Part shown: positions 44,502-53,721 of the stretch, piece by piece | Numbering within the stretch: position 1 is the stretch's first letter | Layout: the number at the start of each line of letters is the position of its first letter | Assembly: GCA_963727535.1 (NCBI GenBank) | Contig: CAVSGR010000008.1 | Location: forward strand, 310,001 to 374,000 | Length of the DNA: 64,000 nucleotides | From: RBG-16-34-14 sp963727535 | Lineage (GTDB): Bacteria; Bacteroidota; Ignavibacteria; Ignavibacteriales; Ignavibacteriaceae | Direction of reading: 5' to 3' | The notes under the pieces: generated by a model | Told to the model about the DNA's origin: nothing | The model's input: the letters and a program-made list of their open reading frames with translations, nothing else | Databases searched by the model: none | Made by a program: the position numbers and the translations under genes

Positions 44502-45551
44502 TTAAACCGCAACCCTAATATGATTTGAAAAAATCCACGCTTTGCCGTTTATATAAACTTCTACCCTGTAAACGCCTTTCCTGTTAATAACAAAGTCTCC
44601 TTCATTTCCAACAGTTTCATTTACTTTTTTTCCATTGTGAATTAATCTTATCACTCCATCGGAAACAGGAAGCAAAACTTTGAGATTTACTTTTCTTGCA
44701 GAAGGAACTTTATCTCCCATTTGGTAGATTTTTCCCTGTGACTTTGCAAAGAACCTGAATCCACGAGAATCACCATGATAATCATTTGCGAAAAAACATC
44801 TTCCCGATCCAAGCGCATTGTAAACTTCTTTCTTTGCAGCTTCTATTGCTTTTATTCCTTTTCCCTTTTTTAATTCATCATCAGTTAGAATATGTGTTCT
44901 TATCGATTTGAATAAAACTTTGTAAGGAAAAATTTCTACTTCGAGAAATCCTAATAAATTGTATTTGTGAGCGTGAGCATCGACTCCGCCAACTCCTACA
45001 ACTTTCCTTTTAATATTTAATTCATCCCAAACTTTTAAAGTCTCTTCGGTGGGAGCTATAATTGATTTTAACGGATGAAGAAAAGCCTGGTATTTATTCT
45101 GTTCAGTTAAATTCTCCATCCATTCCGACATATGATTCCAGATTTCCATTCCTGTAAAGTCTTCAGTATCCCACTCTACCCACGGATAAGATGGATGTTC
45201 TTTCATGTGTGTTCTTTTTTCAAGAGGATGAGCAATAAAACCAATACCGCCGGCATCTTTAACTTTTTTTACATATTGTTTTGCAGATAATCTTGTAGAG
45301 AAAGCCTCATCAATTCCCAAAGCAAGGTAATGATTAATGTTTTGTTTATCGTTAATCTCACAGCCTACCAACAATAAAGTATTCTTATACCATTTTTCAT
45401 AACCTTCGTTTAAAGCTCTCAAAGTATTATGATCGGTAAGAATAATATAATCGAGCCCAATTTCTGAAGCTGCAGTGGTTATATCCTCTATTTCCCCGGA
45501 ACCATCCGAATAAATAGAATGCATATGTATTGCGCCAACGTATTCGTACAT
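44502..45551 (-). CDS. PHP-domain metal-dependent phosphoesterase
   Basis: 349 residues. Start YEYVGAIHMHSIYSDGSGEIEDI gives the PHP metal motif HxH, followed by IILTDHNT; further His/Asp ligands in FIAHPLEKRTHMK, GVGGVDAHAHK. The last 100 residues form a beta domain (RFFAKSQGKIYQMGDKVPSARKVN). Related to PolX/RNase AM-type PHP phosphatases; substrate unknown. A terminator separates it from the outer-membrane gene upstream. Confidence 0.85.
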   Translation of the reverse strand: MYEYVGAIHMHSIYSDGSGEIEDITTAASEIGLDYIILTDHNTLRALNEGYEKWYKNTLLLVGCEINDKQNINHYLALGIDEAFSTRLSAKQYVKKVKDAGGIGFIAHPLEKRTHMKEHPSYPWVEWDTEDFTGMEIWNHMSEWMENLTEQNKYQAFLHPLKSIIAPTEETLKVWDELNIKRKVVGVGGVDAHAHKYNLLGFLEVEIFPYKVLFKSIRTHILTDDELKKGKGIKAIEAAKKEVYNALGSGRCFFANDYHGDSRGFRFFAKSQGKIYQMGDKVPSARKVNLKVLLPVSDGVIRLIHNGKKVNETVGNEGDFVINRKGVYRVEVYINGKAWIFSNHIRVAV

Positions 45552-45628
45552 CTCAAATCCCTATTTTCAGAACAAAAATATAGAGAGAAATCTCTTTCAA
45601 TAAAAGATACTTCATAAGCTTTAAAAAA

Positions 45629-45657
45629 GAAAAGGTATCCAATTCGGATACCTTTTC
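45629..45657 (-). terminator. Terminator downstream of the 45680-46918 gene
   Basis: GAAAAGGTATCC (45629-45640) pairs perfectly with GGATACCTTTTC (45646-45657) around a 5-base loop, with a T-run in the leftward direction. Located 23 bases after the stop of the outer-membrane protein. Confidence 0.85.
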
Positions 45658-45679
45658 AAATTACAATAAACTATTAATT

Positions 45680-46918
45680 TTATGGAATTGAATAACTTAA
45701 TGAAAGATAAGCAAAGGTGGCTCCTGCTCCTCCAATATTAGCTAAACCCTGTCGTAAAACATCTTCGTTAACTGTTGCATCAAGCGAGAAGTTTCCGAGT
45801 CTGAAACCAACACCTACTGTTGCACCTCCACTGGTGGCACCGTTAGGGCCTAAAAATGAGGTGACTATAGCCTCGTTAACGGTTGTTGGTGTAGCTCCTG
45901 TCTCAGTTGAGGTTTTCAATGTCAGAGCTGTATAACCAAATCTTGCCACGAACCAATCGGTCATATTCCATTCAACACCAAGATTCCATACCGGGAATGC
46001 AAAGATTGAAGTTGTTAATTCCGGAGTTGCATTAGTTGATGCCTGGGTTGTGGATACTGTAGCAAAGCCTGGACCGCCGGCAAGTAAAAAATCACCAACT
46101 TCATAATTAGCCCCGATACCAAAAGAAATTATGGTTGCAGAAGGTAAATCACTAGATGTTCCTCTAACATCGCCGGTACCTGAAGCAGTGAGGAAAAGCA
46201 AAGAAGGAACAAAACTTAGTTTTGAAGAATAAGAATAAAATGCCCTGGCATTTACACCAATAATCGTTTGAGAGAAATCACTTTTATTCCCGGTTGCAGG
46301 TTCAAAACTTGCGCTGGGAAGAATAAGTGATGCGCCGGCATCAAGCAAAATTTTACCTGCCAGTTTTGTTACAATACCGGCATTAAACCCGATCTGTGTA
46401 GCTGAACCTAAAGTGCCGGTACCTGTAGCAGGTTTGGTTTCATTCGTAGTTGTGGCATAAGCAACTCCCAAACCAAACACTGAGTTACCAAATTTGTATG
46501 AACCAAATAACTCAAGGTTATTATTTAGCGGTACAACTGAATTGGCTCCTACCGCTCCATTAATCTGTGTAACTATTCCACCCGGATCTAATCTTGCAAT
46601 TGAAATACCGTTAAAATCATTTCTTGTTAACATACCTCCAAGAGTTAACCCACCACCAACATGGAAATTGGCAGAAACAAATTGCCCAACACCTCCGGAA
46701 GCAAAGGCACCCGCTGTTGATCCTAAATCGCCAAACAAAAAGTTTGGATAATAACCAGCCCATGCCGGATTCACGGTCGTCGTGTAAGGATCTACAATGT
46801 AGGGGTTATTTCCCATACCAAGTACCCTTGCATAGCCCCCTGTTTGCTTGTATTGACCATATGCGCTTGCACCTATAAGAACCGAAATTACTAAAATAGA
46901 TATAAACCTACGCATCAT
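45680..46918 (-). CDS. Outer-membrane beta-barrel protein (PorV/FadL-like)
   Basis: 412 residues. Signal peptide (about 1-21, ISILVISVLIGASAYG). The mature start ARVLGMGNNPYIVDPYTTTVNPAWAG is the kind of conserved opening seen in PorV/PorQ-like and FadL-like barrels; many Gly/Tyr/Phe alternating strands follow, ending LSLSYSIP. Possibly a T9SS-associated or transport barrel; not provable from sequence alone. SD AAGGGAG precedes the ATG. A TAnnTTTG promoter lies upstream (see separate entry). Confidence 0.75.
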   Translation of the reverse strand: MMRRFISILVISVLIGASAYGQYKQTGGYARVLGMGNNPYIVDPYTTTVNPAWAGYYPNFLFGDLGSTAGAFASGGVGQFVSANFHVGGGLTLGGMLTRNDFNGISIARLDPGGIVTQINGAVGANSVVPLNNNLELFGSYKFGNSVFGLGVAYATTTNETKPATGTGTLGSATQIGFNAGIVTKLAGKILLDAGASLILPSASFEPATGNKSDFSQTIIGVNARAFYSYSSKLSFVPSLLFLTASGTGDVRGTSSDLPSATIISFGIGANYEVGDFLLAGGPGFATVSTTQASTNATPELTTSIFAFPVWNLGVEWNMTDWFVARFGYTALTLKTSTETGATPTTVNEAIVTSFLGPNGATSGGATVGVGFRLGNFSLDATVNEDVLRQGLANIGGAGATFAYLSLSYSIP

Positions 46919-47001
46919 TTTACTCCCTTAGTTGTGAATAAATATTCCTCTTCTGTTGAATTAGAAAAGTGAGTCCCCCTTAAAGAGTGTATTTTTATCA
47001 T
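46915..47001 (-). CDS. Possible 28-residue upstream ORF overlapping the barrel gene start
   Basis: ATG at 47001, TGA at 46917-46915, so its stop overlaps the ATG of the outer-membrane gene (ATGA). It lies within the predicted 5-prime untranslated region. The peptide begins MIKIHSLRGTHF and has no recognisable motif. Coupled translation is possible, but chance ORFs of this size are common. Confidence 0.3.
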   Translation of the reverse strand: MIKIHSLRGTHFSNSTEEEYLFTTKGVK

Positions 47002-47065
47002 ATCGCCACCAATATAATTATAACAAACTCCTCTGCGGGGAAAAGAAAGTTACCCGCATTCGAGG

Positions 47066-47096
47066 CAAACCTATTACTTTGTAATTACATTGTCAA
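47066..47096 (-). promoter_or_regulatory. Predicted promoter of the 45680-46918 barrel gene (TTG-N20-TAGGTTTG)
   Basis: Read leftward: TTG at 47096-47094, 20 bases, then TAGGTTTG at 47073-47066, a full match to the Bacteroidota TAnnTTTG box. The predicted untranslated leader is about 140 bases and holds a GCGGG/CCCGC hairpin at 47036-47058. The remainder of the 46919-47272 gap shows no gene other than the short uORF. Confidence 0.6.
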
Positions 47097-47272
47097 CAAA
47101 AATATGATAAATTGTTAAATTATTTAACCTAATACGGTTATTCTGCAAATTTTCTTTAACATGAACTTTTTTGGTGAAATATATCATCAAAAAAAGATAA
47201 GAGAGAAAAATAATTTAAAAATTCAGAGGAGATATTGTCCCAAATTTCCTAACAATTATTGTGCTTCAACAT

Positions 47273-48889
47273 TCAAAAGCGTGTAGTTAAGCCTGCAAAA
47301 ATTCTTGTAAATGTGCTTCTCTCATCAAATATGCCTTCATAAGAAACTGAAAGTGAAATAGTGCGATTAAGTCTCGTTGATAGATCAATTGAAAGAATAT
47401 TTTGATTTGAGGAGAACGCAAACGTAGTAAGATCATATTTAGATACTCTGTATCCAAAGGAAAAATCAACGTTATTATTAAAAAAATATTTTGTCAATCT
47501 TATTCCGACAATTGAACTATTAATATAACTAGTAAACAATTTATTATAATTAACAGCAACAGAAGATTCTATAACGGGAATACTTGAATAAGATAAATAA
47601 CCTCCAAAGTTTTTTGTCTGATCGAGATCTCCGTTTCTAAATCTGTACCCACCGTTTAATCCAAGAAAAAGATTATTTGTTAACCTGAAGTTTGTCCTTA
47701 GATTAAATCCCTGCCGGGTTTCGTTTTCAAAAAGGCTATCGATAAAGTTCTTATAGGTTTCATAGTAAACGACATTTTTTCTTGCATCATAAGAAAGTGT
47801 TGCAGAAAAAATTCTTGTGGGAGAATATCTTACCGAAAAGAAAATACTTGTTAATGTCAGTTCGTTCGATTCAACATCAACTATTTTTTTGTAAAGATCA
47901 ATCTCTGAGGAAGCAAAAAAATAAGTATTCGTCAAAATATTATTGGAATGCTGCAGGTAAATAAATCTTCTATCTGTTTTAAATTTGTTTGTCTGTTCCA
48001 TGAATGCAAAATTATTCTCCATAAAGCCGGCACCTAAAGTATCCGTTCTGCCAACATATCCCCCAAATTCAAAAAGATCCGGATTAAAACTAAGATCACT
48101 TAAATCTGGACGATATCCAATAACAGCCCCTGCATAGTATGAATTAAATCTTTTTTCAAATCCAATTCCATCTATCGATCCTATATTGGAAATATTCCTG
48201 TTCCTGTAGCGTCCTCCTATAATATTAGTTTTCTCATCAAACTCATATTTAAAAGCCAGATCGTAAACTTTAAGGTTGTTCCAAACTTTTGTAGAGACAT
48301 TACTCCAGTCGTCGGCCCTGTAATTAAAATTAATGTAGCTTGTTATAGAAAAATTCGAACCTCTAATTCTGTCTGCATCAAGTGAAAGAGAATATCGCCA
48401 CCGTTGATAATCAATACTTCCGGGTGTATTTGAAAGAGATGAATAAGATTGTACAGATAATCTTCCTGAAACTTCGGATTTCTTTTTGTTTAATATTTTT
48501 TGATTTCCTGTTGGAGGCAGAACTTCACCTTCTTGCAGCAAAGCCTGATTAATAGTGTTGGACTTTTCAACCTTTTGTTCTTCAATTTTAATCATCACTT
48601 TTGCAATGAGTTTATCACCAACATTTAGTTTTTTGTTGCCTACTAATGTTGCCGCTGCAGATTTAGAAGAAATAAATTGAACATTTAGCACAGGAAGTAA
48701 TTTTTTGTTCTGTCTGACAAAAAGTGTATCCCCTGTTTTGATGCCATCAGTATTCTCGAACTTAACGTAAAAATATTGTGAAGAAACAAATGTAATTGTA
48801 CCGTCTTTTTCCTGAATATTTGTTTGAGAAAATATTACTGTATTAAAACAAACTAAGAGTAATAACAATATGTGACTTGCAATCTTCAA
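47273..48889 (-). CDS. Predicted outer-membrane barrel of the multiheme cytochrome operon
   Basis: 538 residues. Signal peptide (about 1-21, ending VIFS). A small beta domain of about 75 residues (GTITFVSSQYFYVKFENTDG, NVGDKLIAKV) is followed by a linker (QALLQEGEVLPPTGNQK) and then about 400 residues of alternating aromatic strands (WRYSLSLDADRI, YYAGAVIGYRPD, NLFLGLNGGYRFRNGD) ending in FAGLTTRF, with the terminal Phe typical of barrels. It starts 3 bases after the 43-heme gene stop, so is co-translated. I infer a porin or sheath for the cytochromes, as in porin-cytochrome conduits, though it does not resemble MtrB in sequence that I can recognise. Confidence 0.68.
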   Translation of the reverse strand: MKIASHILLLLLVCFNTVIFSQTNIQEKDGTITFVSSQYFYVKFENTDGIKTGDTLFVRQNKKLLPVLNVQFISSKSAAATLVGNKKLNVGDKLIAKVMIKIEEQKVEKSNTINQALLQEGEVLPPTGNQKILNKKKSEVSGRLSVQSYSSLSNTPGSIDYQRWRYSLSLDADRIRGSNFSITSYINFNYRADDWSNVSTKVWNNLKVYDLAFKYEFDEKTNIIGGRYRNRNISNIGSIDGIGFEKRFNSYYAGAVIGYRPDLSDLSFNPDLFEFGGYVGRTDTLGAGFMENNFAFMEQTNKFKTDRRFIYLQHSNNILTNTYFFASSEIDLYKKIVDVESNELTLTSIFFSVRYSPTRIFSATLSYDARKNVVYYETYKNFIDSLFENETRQGFNLRTNFRLTNNLFLGLNGGYRFRNGDLDQTKNFGGYLSYSSIPVIESSVAVNYNKLFTSYINSSIVGIRLTKYFFNNNVDFSFGYRVSKYDLTTFAFSSNQNILSIDLSTRLNRTISLSVSYEGIFDERSTFTRIFAGLTTRF

Positions 48890-48892
48890 TTA

Positions 48893-51800
48893 TTATCTCT
48901 CTCTAATTATTTTTTTTAGTAGTCCTCCACTACCGCGTGGATGACAACTATAACAAGCATCACTGTTATAAACATATCCCGATACTCCCCTGTGATGACT
49001 GTCAGTTTCGGTTTGATTGTGTTCATGGCAATCAATACAACTGAATACAGTAAAATCAGCCGGATTGGCATGGCAATCTGAACATTGATTCCATTCATTT
49101 CTGTGTCTTCCTGAATATATCGGGAAGTATTGATTATCATGATCGAAAGTAGAAGGCTGCCAAACACTTTGAGAATGACACGATTCACAATCTATCGGAA
49201 AACCTGCAACCTGATGTGACGGATTATTAGTTGCATTATAATCCGATTGATGACATCCATAGCAGGTATTTGGAGTATTATTATAATCTCCATTATGACA
49301 ACTACTGCAATCTGAGATTGAAGCATGCGCTCCCAAAAGCTGGTAATAATTATTATGGATTGGGAATTGAGCCGGTTTCCAATTAGCATTTGTCGTATGA
49401 CAATTCTCACAGGTTGTTGGAAGTGCGAGAGATGTGTGGCTCGGATTTGTTGTAGAATTATAGTCTGATTGATGGCATCCTGAACAAACAGTAGTTGTTC
49501 CTGCAAAACCAGCCGAGTGGCAGCTTGAGCAACTAACATTTAAATGCTCTCCTGTAAGAGGAAAATTTGTGGTCTGATGATTAAAATTAACCTGGCTCCA
49601 GTCAACAGAATTATGACACATTTCGCAATTAGTCGGGTAACCTTGCGACGTATGATCAGGTGCTGTGTTATACTTATCCTGATGACATGAAATACAAAGA
49701 TTATTCAAACCTGAAGTTGCTCCTTTATGGCAGGATGAACACTGTATTGAAGCATGTTGACCGGTTAATTCAAACCCGGTTGAAGAATGAACAAATGTTG
49801 AAGGAATCCAGGCGTTTGTATTATGACAACTCTCGCAACTTGTAGAAATACCTGCTGCTGAATGATTAGGGTTTACTGTAGCAGTATAAGCATTGTTATG
49901 ACAGGAAACACAAAGATTATTCAGACCGGACGTAGTTCCCTGGTGACAAGATGAACATTGTAGTGTAGTGTGCTGACCGGTCAATTCAAATCCTGTAGAT
50001 GAGTGAACAAAAGTTGATGGCGTCCACGCAGTAGTATTATGACAACTCACACAAGTTGTAGAAATACCTGCTGTAGAATGATTTGGATTTACTGAACTTT
50101 GATAAGCACTGTTATGACATGTCACACATCCAGAGGAGGTCAAATTATAATTTCCTGAATGACAATTATTACAGTCACTTGCTATCTGAAGATGAGCTCC
50201 GGTAAACTCAAAATATTGACTGTGCTGCTGAAAAGATGCTGACACCCACCCGGCTTCGGTTGTATGACAATCCGTACAATTTGTAGAAATCGATAGCGAC
50301 TGATGATTTGGATTTGTTGTAGAAGTATAATTTGACTGGTGGCAATCATAGCAAACAGTTGAAGTTCCCGAATATCCTTGTTGATGACATTGAGCACAAG
50401 AGACAGTTGCATGCGCACCTGTTAAAGGAAAATTAGATAAACTATGATTAAAAGCTCCTTCACTAGATCCGGTAGGATGACAGGAATAACATGCCTGACT
50501 ATTATAAGAGTATCCGCTCACCTCTCTATGTTTATTATCCGTATCACTCTGGTTATGCTCATGACAATCAATACAGGAGAATACAGAATAGTCGGAAGAA
50601 TTAGTATGACAATCAGAACAGGTATTCCATTGCCCGTTATGCTTTCCTGAATATATTGGAAAGAACTGATTATCATGGTCAAATGTTGAAGGCTTCCATG
50701 CACTCTGGCTATGACAAGTTTCACAATCAGTTGAAAAGCCAGTCGAAGAATGAGGAGGATCGTTAGTGTTATTATAATCAGTTTGATGGCAGCCATAACA
50801 TGTATTAGGTGTATTTGTATAATTGCCGTTATGGCATGTATTACAATCAGAAGCAATTGATGCATGTGCTCCAAGCAATTCATAATAATTATTATGAATC
50901 GGGAAAGTTGCTGGTTGCCAATTCACCGAAGGAGTATGGCAGGTCTGGCAATCAGTAGGAATTGCAAGCGTTTTATGATTAGGATTAAAACTTGCATCAT
51001 AATCTGCCTGATGACAGGAAACACATTCGGGACTTAAACCAGACGTTGTACCTTTATGACAAGAAGAACATTCAACTAAAGAATGTTGTCCAATCAATTC
51101 AAATCCTGTTGAAGAGTGTGTAAAAGAAGATGGAATCCATGCCGTTGTGTTGTGACAACTTTGGCATTCGGTTGAAATTCCAGTTGCTGTATGATTTGGA
51201 TTTACAGTTGCATTATAATTGTCACGATGACATTCAACACAAGCGGTGGGCGTTCCTACATAGGATTGTGAATGACATTTGTTGCAATCGACATTTTGAT
51301 GAGCGCCGGTAAGTGGGAACTGTGTATTGTTATGATTAAAATTAGCGGGTGACCATCCATTTATAGAATGACACAATGTACAATCTGTTGGATAATTATT
51401 TACAAGATGATTTGGATCCTGAACCTGTTCGTAATCTTTTCTGTGGCAGGAATAACATTCAGTCGAAAGTCCTGTAAATTTTCCAGATTGATGACATGAA
51501 AAACAATTTTGAATATTATGACCACCGATTAATGGAAAGAAATCGTGATTAAAATTTTCTGCAGCCCAGGAAAATGAATTAATGTTGTGGCAATCTTGAC
51601 AATCAGTTGAAAATCCTGCTGCAGCATGATTTGGTGATGTTGTTGAGTTGTAATCATTTCGATGACAGCTAATGCAGTCAACAGATAATTGCTCAAAATA
51701 AAGATTTTGATAACCACTGTGGCATTGAGCGCAATCAGCATTTAAGTGAGCGCCTATTAAAGGGAACCTGCTTTCTTCATGGATTTGATTTATGTTAGGA

Positions 51801-52129
51801 ACCAACCACGAAGTTGGTGAATGACATCTCTGGCAATCAGGACCAACTGTATTTTGATGGATATCTTTATGACAAGAAATACATTGTTGCGAAGCTTCAT
51901 TAAATACAAGTGTAGAGTGGCAGGATTTGCAGTCTGTTGAAAGGTGTTGCCCGACTAAAGTAAAACCCGTAGTCGAATGATCAAATTTTATCTGAGAGAG
52001 ATTTACTTTCCAATCCACAGGATTATGGCATTCAGAGCAATCAATTTGAAGAGCGTCTGTATGCGGTGATTGACCAAACGCCAACCCACCAATCATTGCA
52101 AGATAAATCAGGAATGACAATCTGCGCAT
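48893..52129 (-). CDS. 43-heme c-type cytochrome
   Basis: 1078 residues with signal peptide (about 1-20, ending LAFGQ). I count 43 CXXCH motifs, evenly spaced about every 25 residues, in units such as CQSCHNTTAWIPSSFTHSST with distal His in FTH, GQH and NPNH. Each unit of about 65 residues has three motifs: C..CH W-P-F-H-G-F-L-G-H, then C..CH, then C..CH with NPNH. The region ending CYSCHPTGSS (about residue 551) and the C-terminus ending CYSCHPRGSG repeat the same order of motifs, so the two halves are duplicates. Location periplasmic or outer surface. Overlaps the 20-heme gene by 22 bases. Confidence 0.92.
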   Translation of the reverse strand: MRRLSFLIYLAMIGGLAFGQSPHTDALQIDCSECHNPVDWKVNLSQIKFDHSTTGFTLVGQHLSTDCKSCHSTLVFNEASQQCISCHKDIHQNTVGPDCQRCHSPTSWLVPNINQIHEESRFPLIGAHLNADCAQCHSGYQNLYFEQLSVDCISCHRNDYNSTTSPNHAAAGFSTDCQDCHNINSFSWAAENFNHDFFPLIGGHNIQNCFSCHQSGKFTGLSTECYSCHRKDYEQVQDPNHLVNNYPTDCTLCHSINGWSPANFNHNNTQFPLTGAHQNVDCNKCHSQSYVGTPTACVECHRDNYNATVNPNHTATGISTECQSCHNTTAWIPSSFTHSSTGFELIGQHSLVECSSCHKGTTSGLSPECVSCHQADYDASFNPNHKTLAIPTDCQTCHTPSVNWQPATFPIHNNYYELLGAHASIASDCNTCHNGNYTNTPNTCYGCHQTDYNNTNDPPHSSTGFSTDCETCHSQSAWKPSTFDHDNQFFPIYSGKHNGQWNTCSDCHTNSSDYSVFSCIDCHEHNQSDTDNKHREVSGYSYNSQACYSCHPTGSSEGAFNHSLSNFPLTGAHATVSCAQCHQQGYSGTSTVCYDCHQSNYTSTTNPNHQSLSISTNCTDCHTTEAGWVSASFQQHSQYFEFTGAHLQIASDCNNCHSGNYNLTSSGCVTCHNSAYQSSVNPNHSTAGISTTCVSCHNTTAWTPSTFVHSSTGFELTGQHTTLQCSSCHQGTTSGLNNLCVSCHNNAYTATVNPNHSAAGISTSCESCHNTNAWIPSTFVHSSTGFELTGQHASIQCSSCHKGATSGLNNLCISCHQDKYNTAPDHTSQGYPTNCEMCHNSVDWSQVNFNHQTTNFPLTGEHLNVSCSSCHSAGFAGTTTVCSGCHQSDYNSTTNPSHTSLALPTTCENCHTTNANWKPAQFPIHNNYYQLLGAHASISDCSSCHNGDYNNTPNTCYGCHQSDYNATNNPSHQVAGFPIDCESCHSQSVWQPSTFDHDNQYFPIYSGRHRNEWNQCSDCHANPADFTVFSCIDCHEHNQTETDSHHRGVSGYVYNSDACYSCHPRGSGGLLKKIIRER

Positions 52130-53697
52130 TTGAAATTCTCTATTTTATACCTGACAAATGAAGCATTATTTTCATTTACTATTTTATGGCATTGGAAACA
52201 TTTAAGTTTTGAATGAGCGCCTTCAAGAGAAAACTTAGATTTATTATGATCAAACTTGGTTGGTTTCCAATTATCGAAGGTATGGCATCCTTCGCATTCT
52301 GAATCATTAAATTGCCCATAATGATAATCGTTATGACAAGACAGACATTTTGATTCCAAACTTGCAAATTTAAACTCATTTAGAACTTCATTATTTTTTT
52401 TGTAATGACAACCTCTGCAGCTAACTTCAATATGTTTGCCAAGAAGTGGGAAGTTAGTTTTATCATGTTCAAAAGAAATTGTACCCCAGCTTCTCGAACT
52501 GTGACAACCGGAACAGTTATTATTACCCATAAACTTTGAAGAAATTTCTTGCCCATGTACATTGTTATGGCAGTCAATGCATTTCGTTCCAATATTCTTA
52601 AAATGCCATGTATCATTTTTGTAATGGCAACCGCCGCACGGAACTGCAAGATGACTTCCTGTTAATTCGAATTCCGTTTTGTTATGATCAACAACAGAAT
52701 AAAGTGTAGGCGTAAAACCATTTTCATTATGACAAGAAGAACAATCTTTAAGTACTCCTTTTTCAGAAAAATCTCCTTTGTGATAATCCGCATGACAATC
52801 GTAACATTTCTCATGCTTTAGTTTGGCACTTATACTTGTTTTATGGCAATCATTACATTTAACAATTGCATGTTTACCTGCTAAAGGAAAGTTTGTTTTA
52901 TTATGATCGAATGATGACTGATTTATCTGGTGAAAAGAATTTTCATTGTGACAACTTTGACAATTCAAACCAAACTTTCCCTTGTGTACATCTTTATGAC
53001 ACGAAGAGCAACTGCTGAATGAAACTCCTTTAAATTTCTGAAACTTCTCACCGTTCCTTTCTTCTACCGGATGACACTTAATACATTCTACAACTTTATG
53101 TGAACCAACCAACTTAAAATCAGTTTTATCATGATTGAACCCAACTACCGGTTTGAACTTTTCGGTATTATGGCAACCGGAACAATTATTTCCTAAAGTA
53201 CCCTGGTGAAAATCTTTATGACAGGAGATACATTTTTTTTCTAAACCAAGATAAGTCCCCGATCTTTTTTTGAAATTGTCTTTAGTAATAAATTTTTCAG
53301 TATGGCAGGATGAGCATTCCTGCTTTAAATGAGAACCGGTTAATTCGAACCCGGTTTTGTTATGATTAAATTCTTTTGGATTAAAATTAATTATCCGGAA
53401 GTTCTTGCCATGATGTTCACTGTGACAGGACCAGCAATCTTTATTTTTTACATCACTGCTTGAATGATAACCACGCTTGAGATTGATTAATTCAACTATC
53501 TCTTTATGACAATCGAGACATTTAGAATTATATACCTGCTTTCCAAGGACATGACATTTAGTACAGTTGCTTAATCCTTCCAGGTTAGAATGCGCTGTAG
53601 TAAGATCTCCGGGAGAAATTTGTGGAAGAACACTTCTTTGAGCTACAAAGAAAATAATTATAAAGAGGGTTTTAAATAAACGCCAGTTAAAGCTCAT
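52108..53697 (-). CDS. 20-heme c-type cytochrome
   Basis: 529 residues with signal peptide (FKTLFIIIFFVAQRSVLPQ). I count 20 CXXCH motifs, beginning NCTKCHVLGKQ and ending FKCADCHS at the very C-terminus. Repeating units resemble FNHNKTGFELTGSHLKQECSSCH, CISCHKDFHQG, and CSGCHNTEKF, which supply His for bis-His heme ligation. Related to but distinct from the 43-heme protein: units here have FDHNKT and lack NPNH. Together they carry 63 motifs. The stop overlaps the next gene's start, implying coordinated stoichiometry. Confidence 0.92.
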   Translation of the reverse strand: MSFNWRLFKTLFIIIFFVAQRSVLPQISPGDLTTAHSNLEGLSNCTKCHVLGKQVYNSKCLDCHKEIVELINLKRGYHSSSDVKNKDCWSCHSEHHGKNFRIINFNPKEFNHNKTGFELTGSHLKQECSSCHTEKFITKDNFKKRSGTYLGLEKKCISCHKDFHQGTLGNNCSGCHNTEKFKPVVGFNHDKTDFKLVGSHKVVECIKCHPVEERNGEKFQKFKGVSFSSCSSCHKDVHKGKFGLNCQSCHNENSFHQINQSSFDHNKTNFPLAGKHAIVKCNDCHKTSISAKLKHEKCYDCHADYHKGDFSEKGVLKDCSSCHNENGFTPTLYSVVDHNKTEFELTGSHLAVPCGGCHYKNDTWHFKNIGTKCIDCHNNVHGQEISSKFMGNNNCSGCHSSRSWGTISFEHDKTNFPLLGKHIEVSCRGCHYKKNNEVLNEFKFASLESKCLSCHNDYHYGQFNDSECEGCHTFDNWKPTKFDHNKSKFSLEGAHSKLKCFQCHKIVNENNASFVRYKIENFKCADCHS

Positions 53698-53721
53698 TTA
53701 AAGGATCTTTAATTAGTAATA

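Noticed and set aside
48893..52129. Regular repeats on the DNA level resembling a CRISPR or satellite array
   Set aside because: The periodicity is explained by CXXCH units of one continuous reading frame; there are no identical repeats with unique spacers.
48916..52649. Long alternative frames and antisense ORFs across the cytochrome genes
   Set aside because: They are hydrophobic or low-complexity shadows of the Cys/His-rich frame, without motifs or start signals.
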